64,000 nucleotides of DNA from Paenirhizobium daejeonense. Its GTDB lineage: Bacteria; Pseudomonadota; Alphaproteobacteria; Rhizobiales; Rhizobiaceae. Numbering within the stretch: position 1 is the first letter of the stretch; each line of letters opens with the position of its first letter. A model generated the notes under the pieces. It saw only the letters and a program-made list of their open reading frames with translations. It was not told where the DNA came from and ran no database searches. Positions 8,503 through 18,683 of the stretch are shown in pieces. The position numbers were made by a program, and so were the translations under genes. Location of the stretch: contig NZ_JACLAL010000005.1 of NCBI RefSeq assembly GCF_014280875.1, forward strand, positions 124,001 to 188,000, in the 5' to 3' direction.

Positions 8503-8727
8503 TCAATCGGTCGGCCTGATACGATATGTGTCGTAAGTGGCCTGCATGCGCTCTGCCTCGCTGCGGTTGGGAAAGAAGCTGTCGCTCGGCGCCCAGATGC
8601 GCGAAACGCGTTCGATCCTGATCACCTGATTGATCCCCGGACCCGAGGCCTGCTCGCTCGTCACAATGTCTCCCGTTCGAATTGGCTGGCTCGGATAAAG
8701 TCCGGCCGGCCAATTCGATGAGGTCAC
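8503..8727 (-). CDS. Hypothetical protein coupled to sthA
   Basis: I do not recognise this 74-residue protein (SNWPAGLYPSQPIRTGDIV, ending TYDTYRIRPTD). A GTG at 8727 overlaps the sthA stop (GTGA), with GAAGG upstream, indicating translational coupling. A longer start at ATG 8784 would overlap sthA by 61 bases and is less likely. Composition is consistent with a soluble protein. Convergent with tig. Confidence 0.5.
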   Translation of the reverse strand: MTSSNWPAGLYPSQPIRTGDIVTSEQASGPGINQVIRIERVSRIWAPSDSFFPNRSEAERMQATYDTYRIRPTD

Positions 8728-10154
8728 GAGGAGACCTTCAATGCGTCCTGCGGTTCCTTTTTCAACTCGCCCATCCTGTTCCACGCATCCAGCCCCGCAA
8801 TCTTGTAGGCTTCGGCGAGCGTCGGATAGTTGAACGTATTCTCCACGAAATATTCGACGGTGCCCTTCAGGTTCAGTACGGCCTGGCCGATATGAACGAG
8901 TTCAGTCGCGCCCTCGCCGACGATGTGAACGCCGAGAAGGCGGCGGGTCTTCATAGAGAAGATCATCTTCAGCAAGCCGCTGTCGAGACCCATGATATGG
9001 CCACGGGACGTCTCCCGGAAATGCGCGATACCGCATTCATAGGGGATACCGCGTTGTTGGACCTCTTCCTCGGTCAGGCCGCAGGTCGAGATTTCCGGCA
9101 CGGCATAGATACCGTAGGGGAAATATTGCGGCGGATCCTGCGACGGTGCGCCGACGGCATGACGGGCAGCGATGCGGCCCTGTTCCATTGAGGTCGAGGC
9201 GAGACTCGGGAAGCCGACGACGTCGCCCGCGGCATAGATGCCCGGCACGGAGGACTGGAAGGTTTCCGGATCGACCTTGATGCGGCCGCGGCTGTCGGCC
9301 ACGAGACCGCAGGCTTCGAGGTTGAGAAGATCGGTTGCGCCGACCCGGCCGGCGGCGAAGAGCACCATTTCCGCCGTGAGAACGCGGCCGTTCTGCAGCG
9401 TGACGCGACAACGGCCGCTCGGCTCCTTTTCGACCTTCTCCACCGTCTGGCCGAAGATCAGCTTCATGTTGCGGTCACGCAGCTGGTAGGAGAAATCCTC
9501 GACGATCTCCTTGTCGATGAATTCAAGCATCGTGTCGCGGGGCTCGACCACCGTGACGGCGGTGTCCAGCGCGCTGAAGATCGTGGCATATTCGATACCG
9601 ATGACACCCGCGCCGATCACCACCATCGAACGCGGCAATTCCTTGATCTCGAGGATTTCGTCGCTGTCGAGAATGCTCGTGCCGTCGAAGGGGATATGAG
9701 CCGGCCGATAGGGCCGGGTGCCGACGGCAAGCAGCACGGCCTCCGCCTGTACGCGCAGGACCTCGCCGTCTTCCTTCTCCACTTCCAGCGTTTTGGGGTC
9801 GATGAAACGGGCGGTGCCACGCATCTGGCTGACACGGTTGCGCGAGAACTGGTGTTCCAGAACATCGACCTCGTGATCGAGGGTGATGAGCAGGCGGCGA
9901 CGGAGATCTTCCGCACGTATCTCCTGCTTCACCCGATAGGCGCGGCCGTAGAAACCGCGTTCGCGCCAGCCGGTGAGGTTGAGGGCCGTTTCACGCAGCG
10001 TCTTCGAGGGGATCGTGCCGGTATGGACGGAAACACCGCCGACCCGCGTGCCCTTTTCGATGACCAGCACGCGCTTGCCGAGCTTGGCGGCCTGAATGGC
10101 GGCGCGCCGTCCCGCCGGTCCGCTGCCGACGACAACGAAGTCATAACTGTTCAT
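8724..10154 (-). CDS. sthA: Soluble pyridine nucleotide transhydrogenase (Si-specific NAD(P)+ transhydrogenase)
   Basis: SthA is a FAD flavoprotein that moves reducing equivalents between NADPH and NAD+. The 476-residue sequence has the FAD-binding VVVGSGPAGRRAAIQAAKLG, the second nucleotide-binding site VVIGAGVIGIEYA and the FAD site GIYAAGDVVGFPSLA. It belongs to the dihydrolipoamide-dehydrogenase-like fold, but the redox-active CxxxxC is replaced (VGGVSVHTGTIPSKTLR), which separates SthA from lipoamide dehydrogenases. Length is close to the E. coli enzyme. Confidence 0.95.
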   Translation of the reverse strand: MNSYDFVVVGSGPAGRRAAIQAAKLGKRVLVIEKGTRVGGVSVHTGTIPSKTLRETALNLTGWRERGFYGRAYRVKQEIRAEDLRRRLLITLDHEVDVLEHQFSRNRVSQMRGTARFIDPKTLEVEKEDGEVLRVQAEAVLLAVGTRPYRPAHIPFDGTSILDSDEILEIKELPRSMVVIGAGVIGIEYATIFSALDTAVTVVEPRDTMLEFIDKEIVEDFSYQLRDRNMKLIFGQTVEKVEKEPSGRCRVTLQNGRVLTAEMVLFAAGRVGATDLLNLEACGLVADSRGRIKVDPETFQSSVPGIYAAGDVVGFPSLASTSMEQGRIAARHAVGAPSQDPPQYFPYGIYAVPEISTCGLTEEEVQQRGIPYECGIAHFRETSRGHIMGLDSGLLKMIFSMKTRRLLGVHIVGEGATELVHIGQAVLNLKGTVEYFVENTFNYPTLAEAYKIAGLDAWNRMGELKKEPQDALKVSS

Positions 10155-10166
10155 CTGGTGTGCCCC

Positions 10167-10307
10167 TCAGACCTGGATGCGAATCGGAAGCGGCGATTTG
10201 CCGCGCTGCAGCAAGAAATAGCAGGTCATTCTGACTGTTTCGTTATCGGTCGCGTCAGGACTGCGCATGAAGACGTGAAGGCTCGCAGTCGCGGTCCCGC
10301 TGTGCAT
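10167..10307 (-). CDS. Possible small ORF before sthA
   Basis: A 46-residue frame (starting MHSGTATASL, ending LLQRGKSPLPIRIQV) ends 12 bases before the sthA start on the same strand. It could be a short upstream gene or leader. No family is recognised and the coding signal is weak, so it may be spurious. Confidence 0.25.
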   Translation of the reverse strand: MHSGTATASLHVFMRSPDATDNETVRMTCYFLLQRGKSPLPIRIQV

Positions 10308-10336
10308 AATGGCGGCCTCCCCACGAAGGCGATTCC

Positions 10337-12196
10337 ATGGAACTGATGACAAGCCGCACCGATCCCCTCTTCGACCGCGAGGGTGCGAGAAATCCGCTTT
10401 CCGTCCTCAAGCAGGTGTACGGCTATCCGGCTTTCCGTGGCAAGCAGGCCGATGTCGTTGCCCAGGTCGTTGCAGGCGGTGACGCGGTAGTGCTGTTTCC
10501 GACCGGTGCGGGAAAGTCCCTGTGTTTTCAGGTGCCGGCCCTCTGTCGCGATGGCGTCGGTCTCGTCGTCTCGCCGCTGATAGCCCTGATGCGCGATCAG
10601 GTGGAGGCGCTGAAACAGCTCGGCGTGCGGGCCGCTGCACTGAACTCCTCGCTGGGACGTGATGAATTTGTCGACCTCCGCCGTTCGCTGGATCGCGGTG
10701 AGCTGGATTTCCTCTATGTCACCCCGGAACGGATCGTCACGCCTGCCTTCCGGGAAATGATCGGCAACACGAAGATTGCGCTGATCGCTATCGACGAAGC
10801 TCATTGCGTCTCCCAGTGGGGCCATGACTTTCGTCCGGAATACCGGGACCTTGGGCGGCTGGCCCAGGAATATCCTGGCGTACCGCGCATGGCGCTGACC
10901 GCGACTGCCGATCCGCACACGCGCGAGGACATTATTGCAAGGCTCGGGCTCGAGGACGCCACGGTCTTCACCACATCCTTCGACCGTCCGAACATTGCCT
11001 ATGAGATCGTGGAACGTGACCAGCCGCGCCAGCAACTGCTCAGTTTCCTTTCAAGGCACGAAGGTGAGAGCGGCATCGTCTACTGCCTGTCGCGCGCCAA
11101 GGTGGAGGAAACCTCCGAATGGCTGAACACCCAGGGGATACGTTCGCTTCCCTATCATGCGGGCATGGAGCGAGAACTTCGCGATGCACATCAGGACGCT
11201 TTTCTGAAGGAAGAGAGCCTCTGCCTCGTTGCGACCGTTGCCTTCGGCATGGGTATCGACAAGCCGAACGTCCGCTATGTTGCCCATCTCGATCTGCCGG
11301 GTTCCGTCGAGGCCTATTATCAGGAAACCGGTCGCGCCGGACGCGACGGCCTGCCATCTGAAGTCTGGATGGCCTACGGCATGGTCGATGTCATCCAGCG
11401 CGGCCGGATGATCGACGGCGGCAATGCCGGTGACGATATCAAGCGCGTCGAGCGGGCAAAGCTCAACGCGCTGCTCGCCATCTGCGAAACGGCCGGCTGC
11501 CGCAGGCAGGCAATCCTTGCCCATTTCGGCGAGACGCACCCCGGCAATTGCGGCAACTGCGATACCTGCCTGAAACCGGTCGAGACCTGGGATGGAACGG
11601 AAGCGGCGATCAAGGCGCTGGCTGCGGTCTATCGCACGGGCGAACGCTTCGGCACCGGACACCTGATCGATGTGTTGACCGGCAACGAGAATGAGAGAAC
11701 GATACGCTTCGGTCATGTCGACATGCCGGTGTTCGGCGCGGGCCGTGACCTGCCGACAAGGACATGGCAGTCCGTCTACCGGCAGCTACTCGCCGCCGGC
11801 TTAGTGCGCGTCGATCATGAGGCTTTCGGTGCGTTGAAGCTCGAACCGGAGGCCCGCGCGGTCTTCCGGCACGAACGCCAGGTCCTGTTCCGCAAGGACC
11901 GTCCGACAAAGGGCAAGGCCGCAAAGAACGCCGGCGCTCGCGCGGCCAATGCGAGGAATGCTCTCGAAGGGGCCGATATGGAGCTTTTCGAGGCTCTGCG
12001 CGCCACACGAATGGAGATCGCCAAGGCGCTTTCTGTTCCACCCTACGTCGTCTTCCCTGATACGACGCTTATTGCCTTTGCAACGGAACGGCCGACCAGC
12101 CGCGATGCGCTGCTCGGTATTTCTGGTGTCGGGCAAGCGAAGCTGGAGCGATACGGTGACGATTTTCTGGCCGTCATCCGCTCGCATCAGCGGTAG
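10337..12196 (+). CDS. recQ: ATP-dependent DNA helicase RecQ
   Basis: RecQ is a 3'-5' superfamily 2 helicase of recombination and replication-fork repair. Walker A is [16 protein letters not shown] (about residue 53), motif II is the DEAH box in [19 protein letters not shown], and motif VI lies in [12 protein letters not shown]. The RecQ zinc-binding cluster ([12 protein letters not shown]...CGNCDTCL) and a C-terminal HRDC domain (about residues 545-617) complete the canonical order. The 619-residue length is normal. It starts divergently from sthA and converges on radC. Confidence 0.96.
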   Translation: MELMTSRTDPLFDREGARNPLSVLKQVYGYPAFRGKQADVVAQVVAGGDAVVLFPTGAGKSLCFQVPALCRDGVGLVVSPLIALMRDQVEALKQLGVRAAALNSSLGRDEFVDLRRSLDRGELDFLYVTPERIVTPAFREMIGNTKIALIAIDEAHCVSQWGHDFRPEYRDLGRLAQEYPGVPRMALTATADPHTREDIIARLGLEDATVFTTSFDRPNIAYEIVERDQPRQQLLSFLSRHEGESGIVYCLSRAKVEETSEWLNTQGIRSLPYHAGMERELRDAHQDAFLKEESLCLVATVAFGMGIDKPNVRYVAHLDLPGSVEAYYQETGRAGRDGLPSEVWMAYGMVDVIQRGRMIDGGNAGDDIKRVERAKLNALLAICETAGCRRQAILAHFGETHPGNCGNCDTCLKPVETWDGTEAAIKALAAVYRTGERFGTGHLIDVLTGNENERTIRFGHVDMPVFGAGRDLPTRTWQSVYRQLLAAGLVRVDHEAFGALKLEPEARAVFRHERQVLFRKDRPTKGKAAKNAGARAANARNALEGADMELFEALRATRMEIAKALSVPPYVVFPDTTLIAFATERPTSRDALLGISGVGQAKLERYGDDFLAVIRSHQR

Positions 12197-12227
12197 GAAG
12201 CTCTGCTGCCCAAAGTCGCCGGGGTGA

Positions 12228-13076
12228 TCAGATGAGCCTCAGGCCCTTGAGGCTCGCATGGCCATCACGGCCAATGATGATGTGATCGTGAACGGTGATG
12301 CCGAGCGGTTTCGCCGTGTCGATGATCAGCTTCGTCATATCGATATCGGCGCGCGAAGGCGTCGGGTCACCACTTGGATGATTGTGGACTAAAATAAGGG
12401 CGGTGGCGGAGAGTTCCAGGGCCCGCTTCACCACTTCGCGCGGATAGACAGGCGTGTGGTCGACGGTGCCGCGACCCTGCACCTCGTCAGCAATCAGCGC
12501 ATTGCGCTTGTCGAGAAAGAGAATGCGAAATTGTTCCGTCGTCTCGTAGGCCATGGCCGAATGACAATAGTCGATGACCGAGGACCAGGATGCCAGCACC
12601 TGCTTGCCGCGCAATTCGCTCTTCAGCATGCGTTGGGCGACGGTGGCGATCAGCTTGAGGTCGTGGGCTACGGTTTCGCCGATGCCCTTGACTTCCTGCA
12701 GGAGGGCAGGCGAGGCGCCGAGCACGCCGGCAAGCGAGCCGAAGCGTGCGATCAGCGCCTTGGCGATCGGCTTGGTGTCGCGGCGGGGAATGAGCCGGAA
12801 GAGCAATAATTCGAGAATTTCGTAATCGGCGAGTGCGCCGTCGCCGCCGTCCCGGAAGCGGGCGCGAAGCCGATCGCGATGGCCGTGATAATGAGCTTCC
12901 GCCGTTTCGACGACTTCGCTGACCGGCGTGCGTTTCTTCAGGTTGCCTGTCTTTGCTGTCTGTTCCGCAAAGAAACCGCGCTCGTCGGGAATCTCGGCGG
13001 TGTCTTCGTCCGACCCGCTTTCTGTCGCGGCGGAAACATCGATGCCCGGCAGGTCAGAAAGCGGGGGGCGGGCCAT
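12228..13076 (-). CDS. radC: RadC family protein (JAB1/MPN domain)
   Basis: The 282-residue protein carries a helix-hairpin-helix region ([16 protein letters not shown]) and a C-terminal metal-binding JAB domain with the signature [17 protein letters not shown] (H-x-H-P-x(n)-D). The original DNA-repair assignment of radC was withdrawn, so the function is uncertain. The gene begins 4 bases after the map stop, so the two are probably co-transcribed. The N-terminal 70 residues are acidic and low-complexity. Confidence 0.92.
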   Translation of the reverse strand: MARPPLSDLPGIDVSAATESGSDEDTAEIPDERGFFAEQTAKTGNLKKRTPVSEVVETAEAHYHGHRDRLRARFRDGGDGALADYEILELLLFRLIPRRDTKPIAKALIARFGSLAGVLGASPALLQEVKGIGETVAHDLKLIATVAQRMLKSELRGKQVLASWSSVIDYCHSAMAYETTEQFRILFLDKRNALIADEVQGRGTVDHTPVYPREVVKRALELSATALILVHNHPSGDPTPSRADIDMTKLIIDTAKPLGITVHDHIIIGRDGHASLKGLRLI

Positions 13077-13079
13077 GAA

Positions 13080-13916
13080 TCAGCCTTTGAGGGGCGGAAG
13101 ACCGGGACGGTCGAGACCGCCGGGAGAGAGCGTGAAGATTTCACAGCCCGTTGCGGTAACGCCGACGGCGTGCTCGTACTGCGCCGTGAGCGACCGGTCT
13201 CGCGTGACGGCCGTCCAGCCATCGGCAAGCACCTTCACATGCGGCCGGCCAAGATTGATCATCGGCTCGATGGTGAAGATCATGCCCTCGCGCAGCTCCG
13301 GTCCCTCGTTGGAGCGACCGTAATGCAGGATGTTGGGACTGTCGTGGAAGAGCTTGCCGACGCCATGACCGCAGAAATCGCGCACCACGGTGCAGCGTTC
13401 TGCCTCGGCATAGGTCTGGATCGCTTCGCCGATGGCGCCGGTTCGTGCGCCCGGACGAACCACGGCGATGCCGCGCATCAGGCATTCATAGGTGACCTCG
13501 AGCAGCCGTTCGGCCGCGCGCTTGATTTCTCCGACGGGATACATGCGGCTGGAGTCGCCATGCCAGCCATCAACGACATAAGTGACGTCGATGTTGACGA
13601 TATCGCCTTCGCGCAGCGGCTTGTCGTTGGGAATGCCGTGACAGACGACGTGGTTGATGGAGGTGCAGACGGACTTGGTGTAGCCCCGGTAGTTCAGCGT
13701 TGCGGGCAGGGCGCCGTTGTCCATACCGAACTCGAAAACAAAACGATCGATGGCATCGGTCGTGACGCCTGGTTTGACCATTGAGGCCAGTTCGTCAAGG
13801 CAGCGAGCCGTCACCTGGCATGCCTTACGCATCCCGGCGAAGTCTTCCTGGCTGTAGAGCCTGATCGCCCCGGTATTCTTGAGCGGCGCGGTTGCCGCAT
13901 CGACATAGGTCACCAT
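13080..13916 (-). CDS. map: Methionine aminopeptidase, type I
   Basis: The enzyme removes the initiator methionine from new proteins. Of 278 residues, the metal-binding ligands are visible in VNIDVTYVVDGWHGDSSRM (two Asp), FCGHGVGKLFHDSPN (His) and IFTIEPMINLG (Glu), with a final Glu/His region near the C-terminus (AQYEHAVGVT). There is no N-terminal zinc finger, as in other bacterial type I enzymes. It is followed tightly by radC. Confidence 0.96.
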   Translation of the reverse strand: MVTYVDAATAPLKNTGAIRLYSQEDFAGMRKACQVTARCLDELASMVKPGVTTDAIDRFVFEFGMDNGALPATLNYRGYTKSVCTSINHVVCHGIPNDKPLREGDIVNIDVTYVVDGWHGDSSRMYPVGEIKRAAERLLEVTYECLMRGIAVVRPGARTGAIGEAIQTYAEAERCTVVRDFCGHGVGKLFHDSPNILHYGRSNEGPELREGMIFTIEPMINLGRPHVKVLADGWTAVTRDRSLTAQYEHAVGVTATGCEIFTLSPGGLDRPGLPPLKG

Positions 13917-13954
13917 GCACGTGCTTTCGGTCTGGTCTGCGATGTTCTTTCAAG

Positions 13955-14674
13955 TCATAAAGCAGCAAGGACCGGTTCGTCTATCTCGATCAACCCTGAG
14001 GGTGTGATTTCCGCCGGCGATACGGCACATTTTACCGCATATGCCTCCACACCACGGGCGCTGGCCTCTGCGAAGGCTGCCGCATAGGCAGGGTCCAGAT
14101 CGCCGGAAAGCCGGAAGCGGTCGCAATCTTCGCGCTGAATCAGGAAAATCATGGCGGCCCGGTGACCGGCCTCCACCATATCTGCCATCTCCCGCAGATG
14201 CTTGGCGCCGCGCGCGGTGACCGTATCCGGAAATTCCGCAAGCCCGCCGCTCCGGGTAAAGTGCACGTTCTTTACCTCGACATAAAGATCCGGCCGGTCC
14301 GGTCCGCTGAGCAGGATATCGATCCGCGAATTGCGGCCATAGCGCTGCTCGCGGCGAAGCACGGGATAGCTGCCGAAATCCCCGACGATGTCGGCGAGAA
14401 TGGCCTCCTCGGCAAGCCGGTTCGGCAGCGCCGTGTTGACCCCCACGACAGCACCTTCCACTTCGACCAGTTCCATCGCGTGGCGATATTTGCGGTTCGG
14501 ATTGTCGTGCTCGGAGAGCCATATGCGCGAACCGGGTGTCGTCAAGCCAAGCATGGACCCGGTGTTCGGACAGAAGCCGGTGATCTCACGACCGTCCTCC
14601 AGAACGGCGTCGAACAGGAAGCGCTTGTATCGCTGGATGAGGCGGGCAGGGACGAGGGGCGGAACGAAGAGCAT
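13955..14674 (-). CDS. sfsA: DNA/RNA nuclease SfsA family protein
   Basis: A 239-residue SfsA protein: N-terminal OB-like region ([29 protein letters not shown]), then the nuclease-like core ([20 protein letters not shown] with the D-x(n)-E-x-K pattern, and [13 protein letters not shown]). SfsA was named for a sugar-fermentation phenotype and binds DNA; nuclease activity is inferred from the fold. It lies upstream of map on the same strand, 38 bases away. Confidence 0.95.
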   Translation of the reverse strand: MLFVPPLVPARLIQRYKRFLFDAVLEDGREITGFCPNTGSMLGLTTPGSRIWLSEHDNPNRKYRHAMELVEVEGAVVGVNTALPNRLAEEAILADIVGDFGSYPVLRREQRYGRNSRIDILLSGPDRPDLYVEVKNVHFTRSGGLAEFPDTVTARGAKHLREMADMVEAGHRAAMIFLIQREDCDRFRLSGDLDPAYAAAFAEASARGVEAYAVKCAVSPAEITPSGLIEIDEPVLAAL

Positions 14675-14762
14675 GGGAGGATGTAGCGCTTTGCGGTGGT
14701 CGCCGCAAACCTTGCGACGACAGGATAAGGAACAGGATTGCTATCAAACCTGCCCTTGAACT

Positions 14763-16610
14763 TCAGACCCGCGCCAGAACGTAGGTTCCGGGGGCATCCG
14801 AGATGGCATTCAAGGCACCGCCGCCGGGCTTGCGGGCGGGCACACGTTCGCTGTTATGCGCTTCGATCCAGGCATGCCAGTGTGGCCACCACGAACCCGC
14901 GGTTTCCCTCGCGTTCGCGGCCCAGTCTTCGTAAGAGCCAACGGGCGTACCGTTCGTCCAGTACTGGTACTTTTCCTTGTCGGGTGGATTGACCACGCCG
15001 GCGATGTGGCCGGAACCGCTCAGCACGTATTCGACCGGGCCGCCGAACAGCGCACTGCCGACGAAGACCGACTTGGCCGGGGCGATGTGATCCTCGCGAG
15101 TGGCGAGATTATAGACCGGGATCGTCACATCCTTCAAAGACAAGGTCTTGCCGGCAAGCTGCATCCGGCCTTCGCTCAGATTGTTGTTGAGGTAGCAGTT
15201 GCGCAGATAGAAGGAATGGTTCGCCGCAGCCATGCGCGTGGAATCGGAATTCCAGTAAAGCAGGTCGAAGGGCATGGGGTCCTGGCCCTTAAGGTAGCTG
15301 TTGACGAAATATGGCCAGATGAGTTCGGAAGCGCGTAGCATGTTGAAAGCTGCTGCCATCTTCGAGCCGTCGAGATAACCGGTTTGGCGCATGCGCTCTT
15401 CCAGTCCGCCGATCTGCGCCTCGTCGACGAAGACTTTGAGGTCGCCCGCATAGGTGAAATCCACCTGCGTGGTGAAGAAGGTGACGCTGGCAATGCGGTT
15501 GTCATCCTGCTGGGCGTGCAGCGCAAGGGCTGCGGCCAGCAGAGTACCGCCCACACAGTAGCCGATGGCGTTCACCTCCTGCTCGCCCGTGGCCTTCTCG
15601 ACTGTATCGAGTGCGAAGTCGATACCTTCATGAATATAGGATTCCCAACCCTTGTCGGCATGACGCTCGTCCGGATTGACCCATGAGATCACGAACACGG
15701 TATGGCCCTGAGATACACACCATTTGATGAAGGATTTCTGCGGGTTGAGGTCGAGAATATAGAACTTGTTGATCCATGGCGGAACGATCAGCAGTGGCCG
15801 CTTGAGGACGGTTTCGGTCGAGGGCTCGTACTGGATCACTTCGCAGATATCGCTCTGCGCGATCACCTTTCCGGGCGTGACTGCCATGTTTTCGCCGACA
15901 GCGAATTTGCTGGTGTCGGTGTGGCGCAGTCGAAGCTCTCCGCGTCCGGCGGCGATGTCTTCCGCCAGCATCTGCATGCCCTTGACGAGATTGGCCCCGT
16001 GGCTCGCGACCGTCTCCCGGTAGAGTTGCGGATTGGTGACGACGAAATTGGTCGGTGAAAGCGCCGCCGTGATCTGGCGAACGTAGAAGGCAGCCTTGTG
16101 GCGGGTGTGTTCGTCCAGTCCCTCCGCCTCGTTGACCAGCTTTTCCGCCCAGTCGCTGAGGATGACATAGGCCTGCCGCAGAAAGTCGAAGAACGGGTTG
16201 CGCTGCCAGTCCTCGTCGGCGAAACGCTTGTCCTTGATCGGCGGTTCGGGCGGCTGGTCGCTGGCGCTGCCGGAAAATCGCGAAAGCGTGCGCGACCACA
16301 TGGCGAAGACGCTGGCCATGAGATGGGTCTGCGCCTCGAGCGTCCGCTTGGGGTCGGCCATCCAGTATTCGGTGACCTTCGACATCGTCTTGACGAGTTC
16401 GGTCATTGGTTCCGAAACCGGATCGACGATCTCGCCGCGTTCGCGCGGCCCAAGCCATGTGGAGGCGGCTTTTCCGAGATTTTCCATCGCCCGGGCAACG
16501 TTGACGGCGAGCGTCTCCGGATCCTTGACGATGTATGGTTCGATCAGCTTAGGATCGAAGCCGGCTGCTCCCGAACCGTTCTGTCGCGCGTCTTCGCGTT
16601 CGCTGCTCAA
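14763..16610 (-). CDS. phaC: Class I poly(3-hydroxyalkanoate) synthase
   Basis: PhaC polymerises (R)-3-hydroxyacyl-CoA into polyester granules. The N-terminal PhaC domain (LIEPYIVKDPETLAVN...) is followed by the alpha/beta hydrolase core. The modified lipase box is IGYCVGGTLL, in which Cys is the nucleophile; the catalytic His is in GSGHIAGVVNPP and the Asp in TREDHIAPAKS. I chose TTG 16610 because GGGGAGG lies five bases upstream. The ATG at 16658 would add 16 residues but has only a poorly spaced site. The length (615 residues) fits rhizobial class I enzymes. Confidence 0.94.
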   Translation of the reverse strand: MSSEREDARQNGSGAAGFDPKLIEPYIVKDPETLAVNVARAMENLGKAASTWLGPRERGEIVDPVSEPMTELVKTMSKVTEYWMADPKRTLEAQTHLMASVFAMWSRTLSRFSGSASDQPPEPPIKDKRFADEDWQRNPFFDFLRQAYVILSDWAEKLVNEAEGLDEHTRHKAAFYVRQITAALSPTNFVVTNPQLYRETVASHGANLVKGMQMLAEDIAAGRGELRLRHTDTSKFAVGENMAVTPGKVIAQSDICEVIQYEPSTETVLKRPLLIVPPWINKFYILDLNPQKSFIKWCVSQGHTVFVISWVNPDERHADKGWESYIHEGIDFALDTVEKATGEQEVNAIGYCVGGTLLAAALALHAQQDDNRIASVTFFTTQVDFTYAGDLKVFVDEAQIGGLEERMRQTGYLDGSKMAAAFNMLRASELIWPYFVNSYLKGQDPMPFDLLYWNSDSTRMAAANHSFYLRNCYLNNNLSEGRMQLAGKTLSLKDVTIPVYNLATREDHIAPAKSVFVGSALFGGPVEYVLSGSGHIAGVVNPPDKEKYQYWTNGTPVGSYEDWAANARETAGSWWPHWHAWIEAHNSERVPARKPGGGALNAISDAPGTYVLARV

Positions 16611-16767
16611 GCCGTCCTCCCCAGGATCGTTTTTCCGGCGTCTTTTGTAATTGCACATCCTGCCCGAAAACGACTACAAGTTCCAGCGATACGAAAGCCC
16701 GGACTGACTGTTAAGCGATCCGGTCTTTCGAACTCAACCGAACCACGACCGGCAGCGGATACCGATA

Positions 16768-17175
16768 ATGATCGACAGGACTTGGACAAACGGATTGGCA
16801 GCGCGTCTCGGGCTTGGTGCCGCGGCCGCGATTCTCCTATTGTCCGGTTGCACGTCGACGAAGGACAAGACCGCCGCTGGGTCGTCCACACCGGCCTCGC
16901 TGGAAGTGACGGTCGATGATGCGGATGCGCCTGTCGGCCCGACTGTTTCCTCGACCACTCCCGATGGTTATCCGGATTTCTCCGGATCACTGACTGCGGC
17001 GAGCGTGCAGATGAGCAACGAGGAGGCCGGCGATCTGCAGCGCAAGCTGTCCTCACTCGGTGCTGCACGTCGCTCCGGCGCGATCTCCGAAGCCGAATAT
17101 CAGCGTCGTGTGCAGGAACTGCGCAAGCTTGCCGCCGAGCACGGTGCCGAGACCCAAGCGCAGATCACCAAATAG
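16768..17175 (+). CDS. Small lipoprotein of unknown function
   Basis: The 135-residue product has a lipoprotein signal: basic start, hydrophobic run (LGLGAAAAILLLSG), lipobox LLSGC at about residues 24-28. A Ser/Thr/Ala-rich linker follows. The C-terminal helix region (QRKLSSLGAARRSGAISEAE, YQRRVQELRKLAAEHG) resembles a short SHOCT-like helical module. It is divergent from phaC across a 157-base region. Confidence 0.75.
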   Translation: MIDRTWTNGLAARLGLGAAAAILLLSGCTSTKDKTAAGSSTPASLEVTVDDADAPVGPTVSSTTPDGYPDFSGSLTAASVQMSNEEAGDLQRKLSSLGAARRSGAISEAEYQRRVQELRKLAAEHGAETQAQITK

Positions 17176-17403
17176 CGCTTGCGTTTCAGGCTTTTTTTAA
17201 GCAAAGCAACTCAAATGCAACCGGCGCCTGTTTCCTGAAGTTTTGTCGGCTGCTTGCGGATTTGCGCCAAAATTTGCCGCTACCGCATTCCATGCATTAC
17301 ACTCGTCCTGTCCCGGTTTTGCGGTTCGTTGCGGGATGGGCGATGGCCAGAAGAACGAACGCGCCTGTCGCGGCAGAAATCCGCGTGGTCCCAGGGGTTA
17401 GAG

Positions 17404-18621
17404 ATGGAAGAGTTTCACAAAGTTCGGCGTTTGCCGCCTTATGTTTTCGAACAGGTCAACCGTTTGAAGGCGAGCGCGCGAGCCGGTGGCGCCGACATCA
17501 TCGACCTCGGCATGGGTAACCCCGATCTGCCGACGCCGAAGGCCATTGTCGACAAGCTCTGCGAGGTGGTCCAGGACCCGCGCACCCACCGTTATTCCTC
17601 GTCCAAGGGCATTCCCGGTCTTCGCCGCGCTCAGGCTGCCTACTACGCCCGCCGATTCGGCGTGAAGCTGAACCCGGATACGCAGATCGTCGCCACGCTC
17701 GGTTCCAAGGAAGGCTTCGCCAACATGGCGCAGGCGATCACTGCGCCGGGCGATGTGGTGCTTTGCCCCAATCCGACCTATCCAATACACGCCTTCGGCT
17801 TCCTGATGACCGGCGGCGTGATTCGTTCAATCTCGGTCGAGCCGGACGAGACCTTCTTCCCGCCGCTCGAGCGTGCGGTCAAGCACTCGATCCCGAAGCC
17901 GCTGGCGCTGATCCTCAACTATCCGTCCAACCCTACGGCGCAGGTCGCCTCGCTGGATTTCTACAAGGACGTGATCGCGTTCGCGAAGAAGCATGACATC
18001 ATCGTACTGTCGGATCTCGCTTATTCCGAAATTTACTTCGATGGCCCGCCGCCGCCGTCCGTGCTGGAAGTTCCCGGCGCGATGGATATCGCCGTCGAGT
18101 TCACATCGATGTCGAAGACATTCTCCATGCCCGGCTGGCGCATGGGCTTTGCCGTCGGTAACGAGCGCCTGATTTCGGCGCTGACCCGTGTGAAATCCTA
18201 TCTCGACTACGGCGCCTTTACGCCGATTCAGGTGGCGGCGACCCATGCCCTAAACGGTGACGGCTCCGACATCGCGGAAGTCCGTTCGGTTTACAAGCGC
18301 CGCCGCGACGTTCTGGTCGAAAGCTTCGGTAAGGCCGGATTCGAGGTTCCGCCGCCGGCCGCCACCATGTTCGCCTGGGCGAAGATCCCGGAAAAGTTCC
18401 GCGCCATGGGCTCGCTTGAATTCTCCAAGCTGCTGGTTGAGAAGGCCGATATCGCTGTTGCTCCCGGCGTCGGCTTCGGAGAGCAGGGCGATGAGTATGT
18501 CCGTATCGCCTTGGTGGAAAATGAGCACCGCATCCGTCAGGCCGCGCGCAATCTCAAGCGCTTCCTCTCGACTGCCGACGATACGATGCATAATGTGATT
18601 TCTCTCAACGCCCACCGTTGA
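17404..18621 (+). CDS. Class I/II PLP aminotransferase (AlaC / LL-diaminopimelate-aminotransferase-like)
   Basis: A 405-residue fold-type I aminotransferase. Visible are IDLGMGNPDLPTP near the start, LNYPSNPTAQVA (substrate/PLP site), SDLAYSEIYFDG, and the PLP lysine in TSMSKTFSMPGWRMGF. The family includes AlaC (alanine/glutamate) and enzymes annotated as LL-diaminopimelate aminotransferase; the sequence alone does not decide. ATG 17404 follows GGGGTTAGAG, and the 50 extra upstream codons are not family-like. It precedes homoserine dehydrogenase by 62 bases, suggesting a role in amino-acid synthesis. Confidence 0.88.
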   Translation: MEEFHKVRRLPPYVFEQVNRLKASARAGGADIIDLGMGNPDLPTPKAIVDKLCEVVQDPRTHRYSSSKGIPGLRRAQAAYYARRFGVKLNPDTQIVATLGSKEGFANMAQAITAPGDVVLCPNPTYPIHAFGFLMTGGVIRSISVEPDETFFPPLERAVKHSIPKPLALILNYPSNPTAQVASLDFYKDVIAFAKKHDIIVLSDLAYSEIYFDGPPPPSVLEVPGAMDIAVEFTSMSKTFSMPGWRMGFAVGNERLISALTRVKSYLDYGAFTPIQVAATHALNGDGSDIAEVRSVYKRRRDVLVESFGKAGFEVPPPAATMFAWAKIPEKFRAMGSLEFSKLLVEKADIAVAPGVGFGEQGDEYVRIALVENEHRIRQAARNLKRFLSTADDTMHNVISLNAHR

Positions 18622-18683
18622 GATCCAGGGGCGGCCCGTTCGCGGCCGCCCGACTTCCGAATTTGAAATGTCAGGAAAGAACC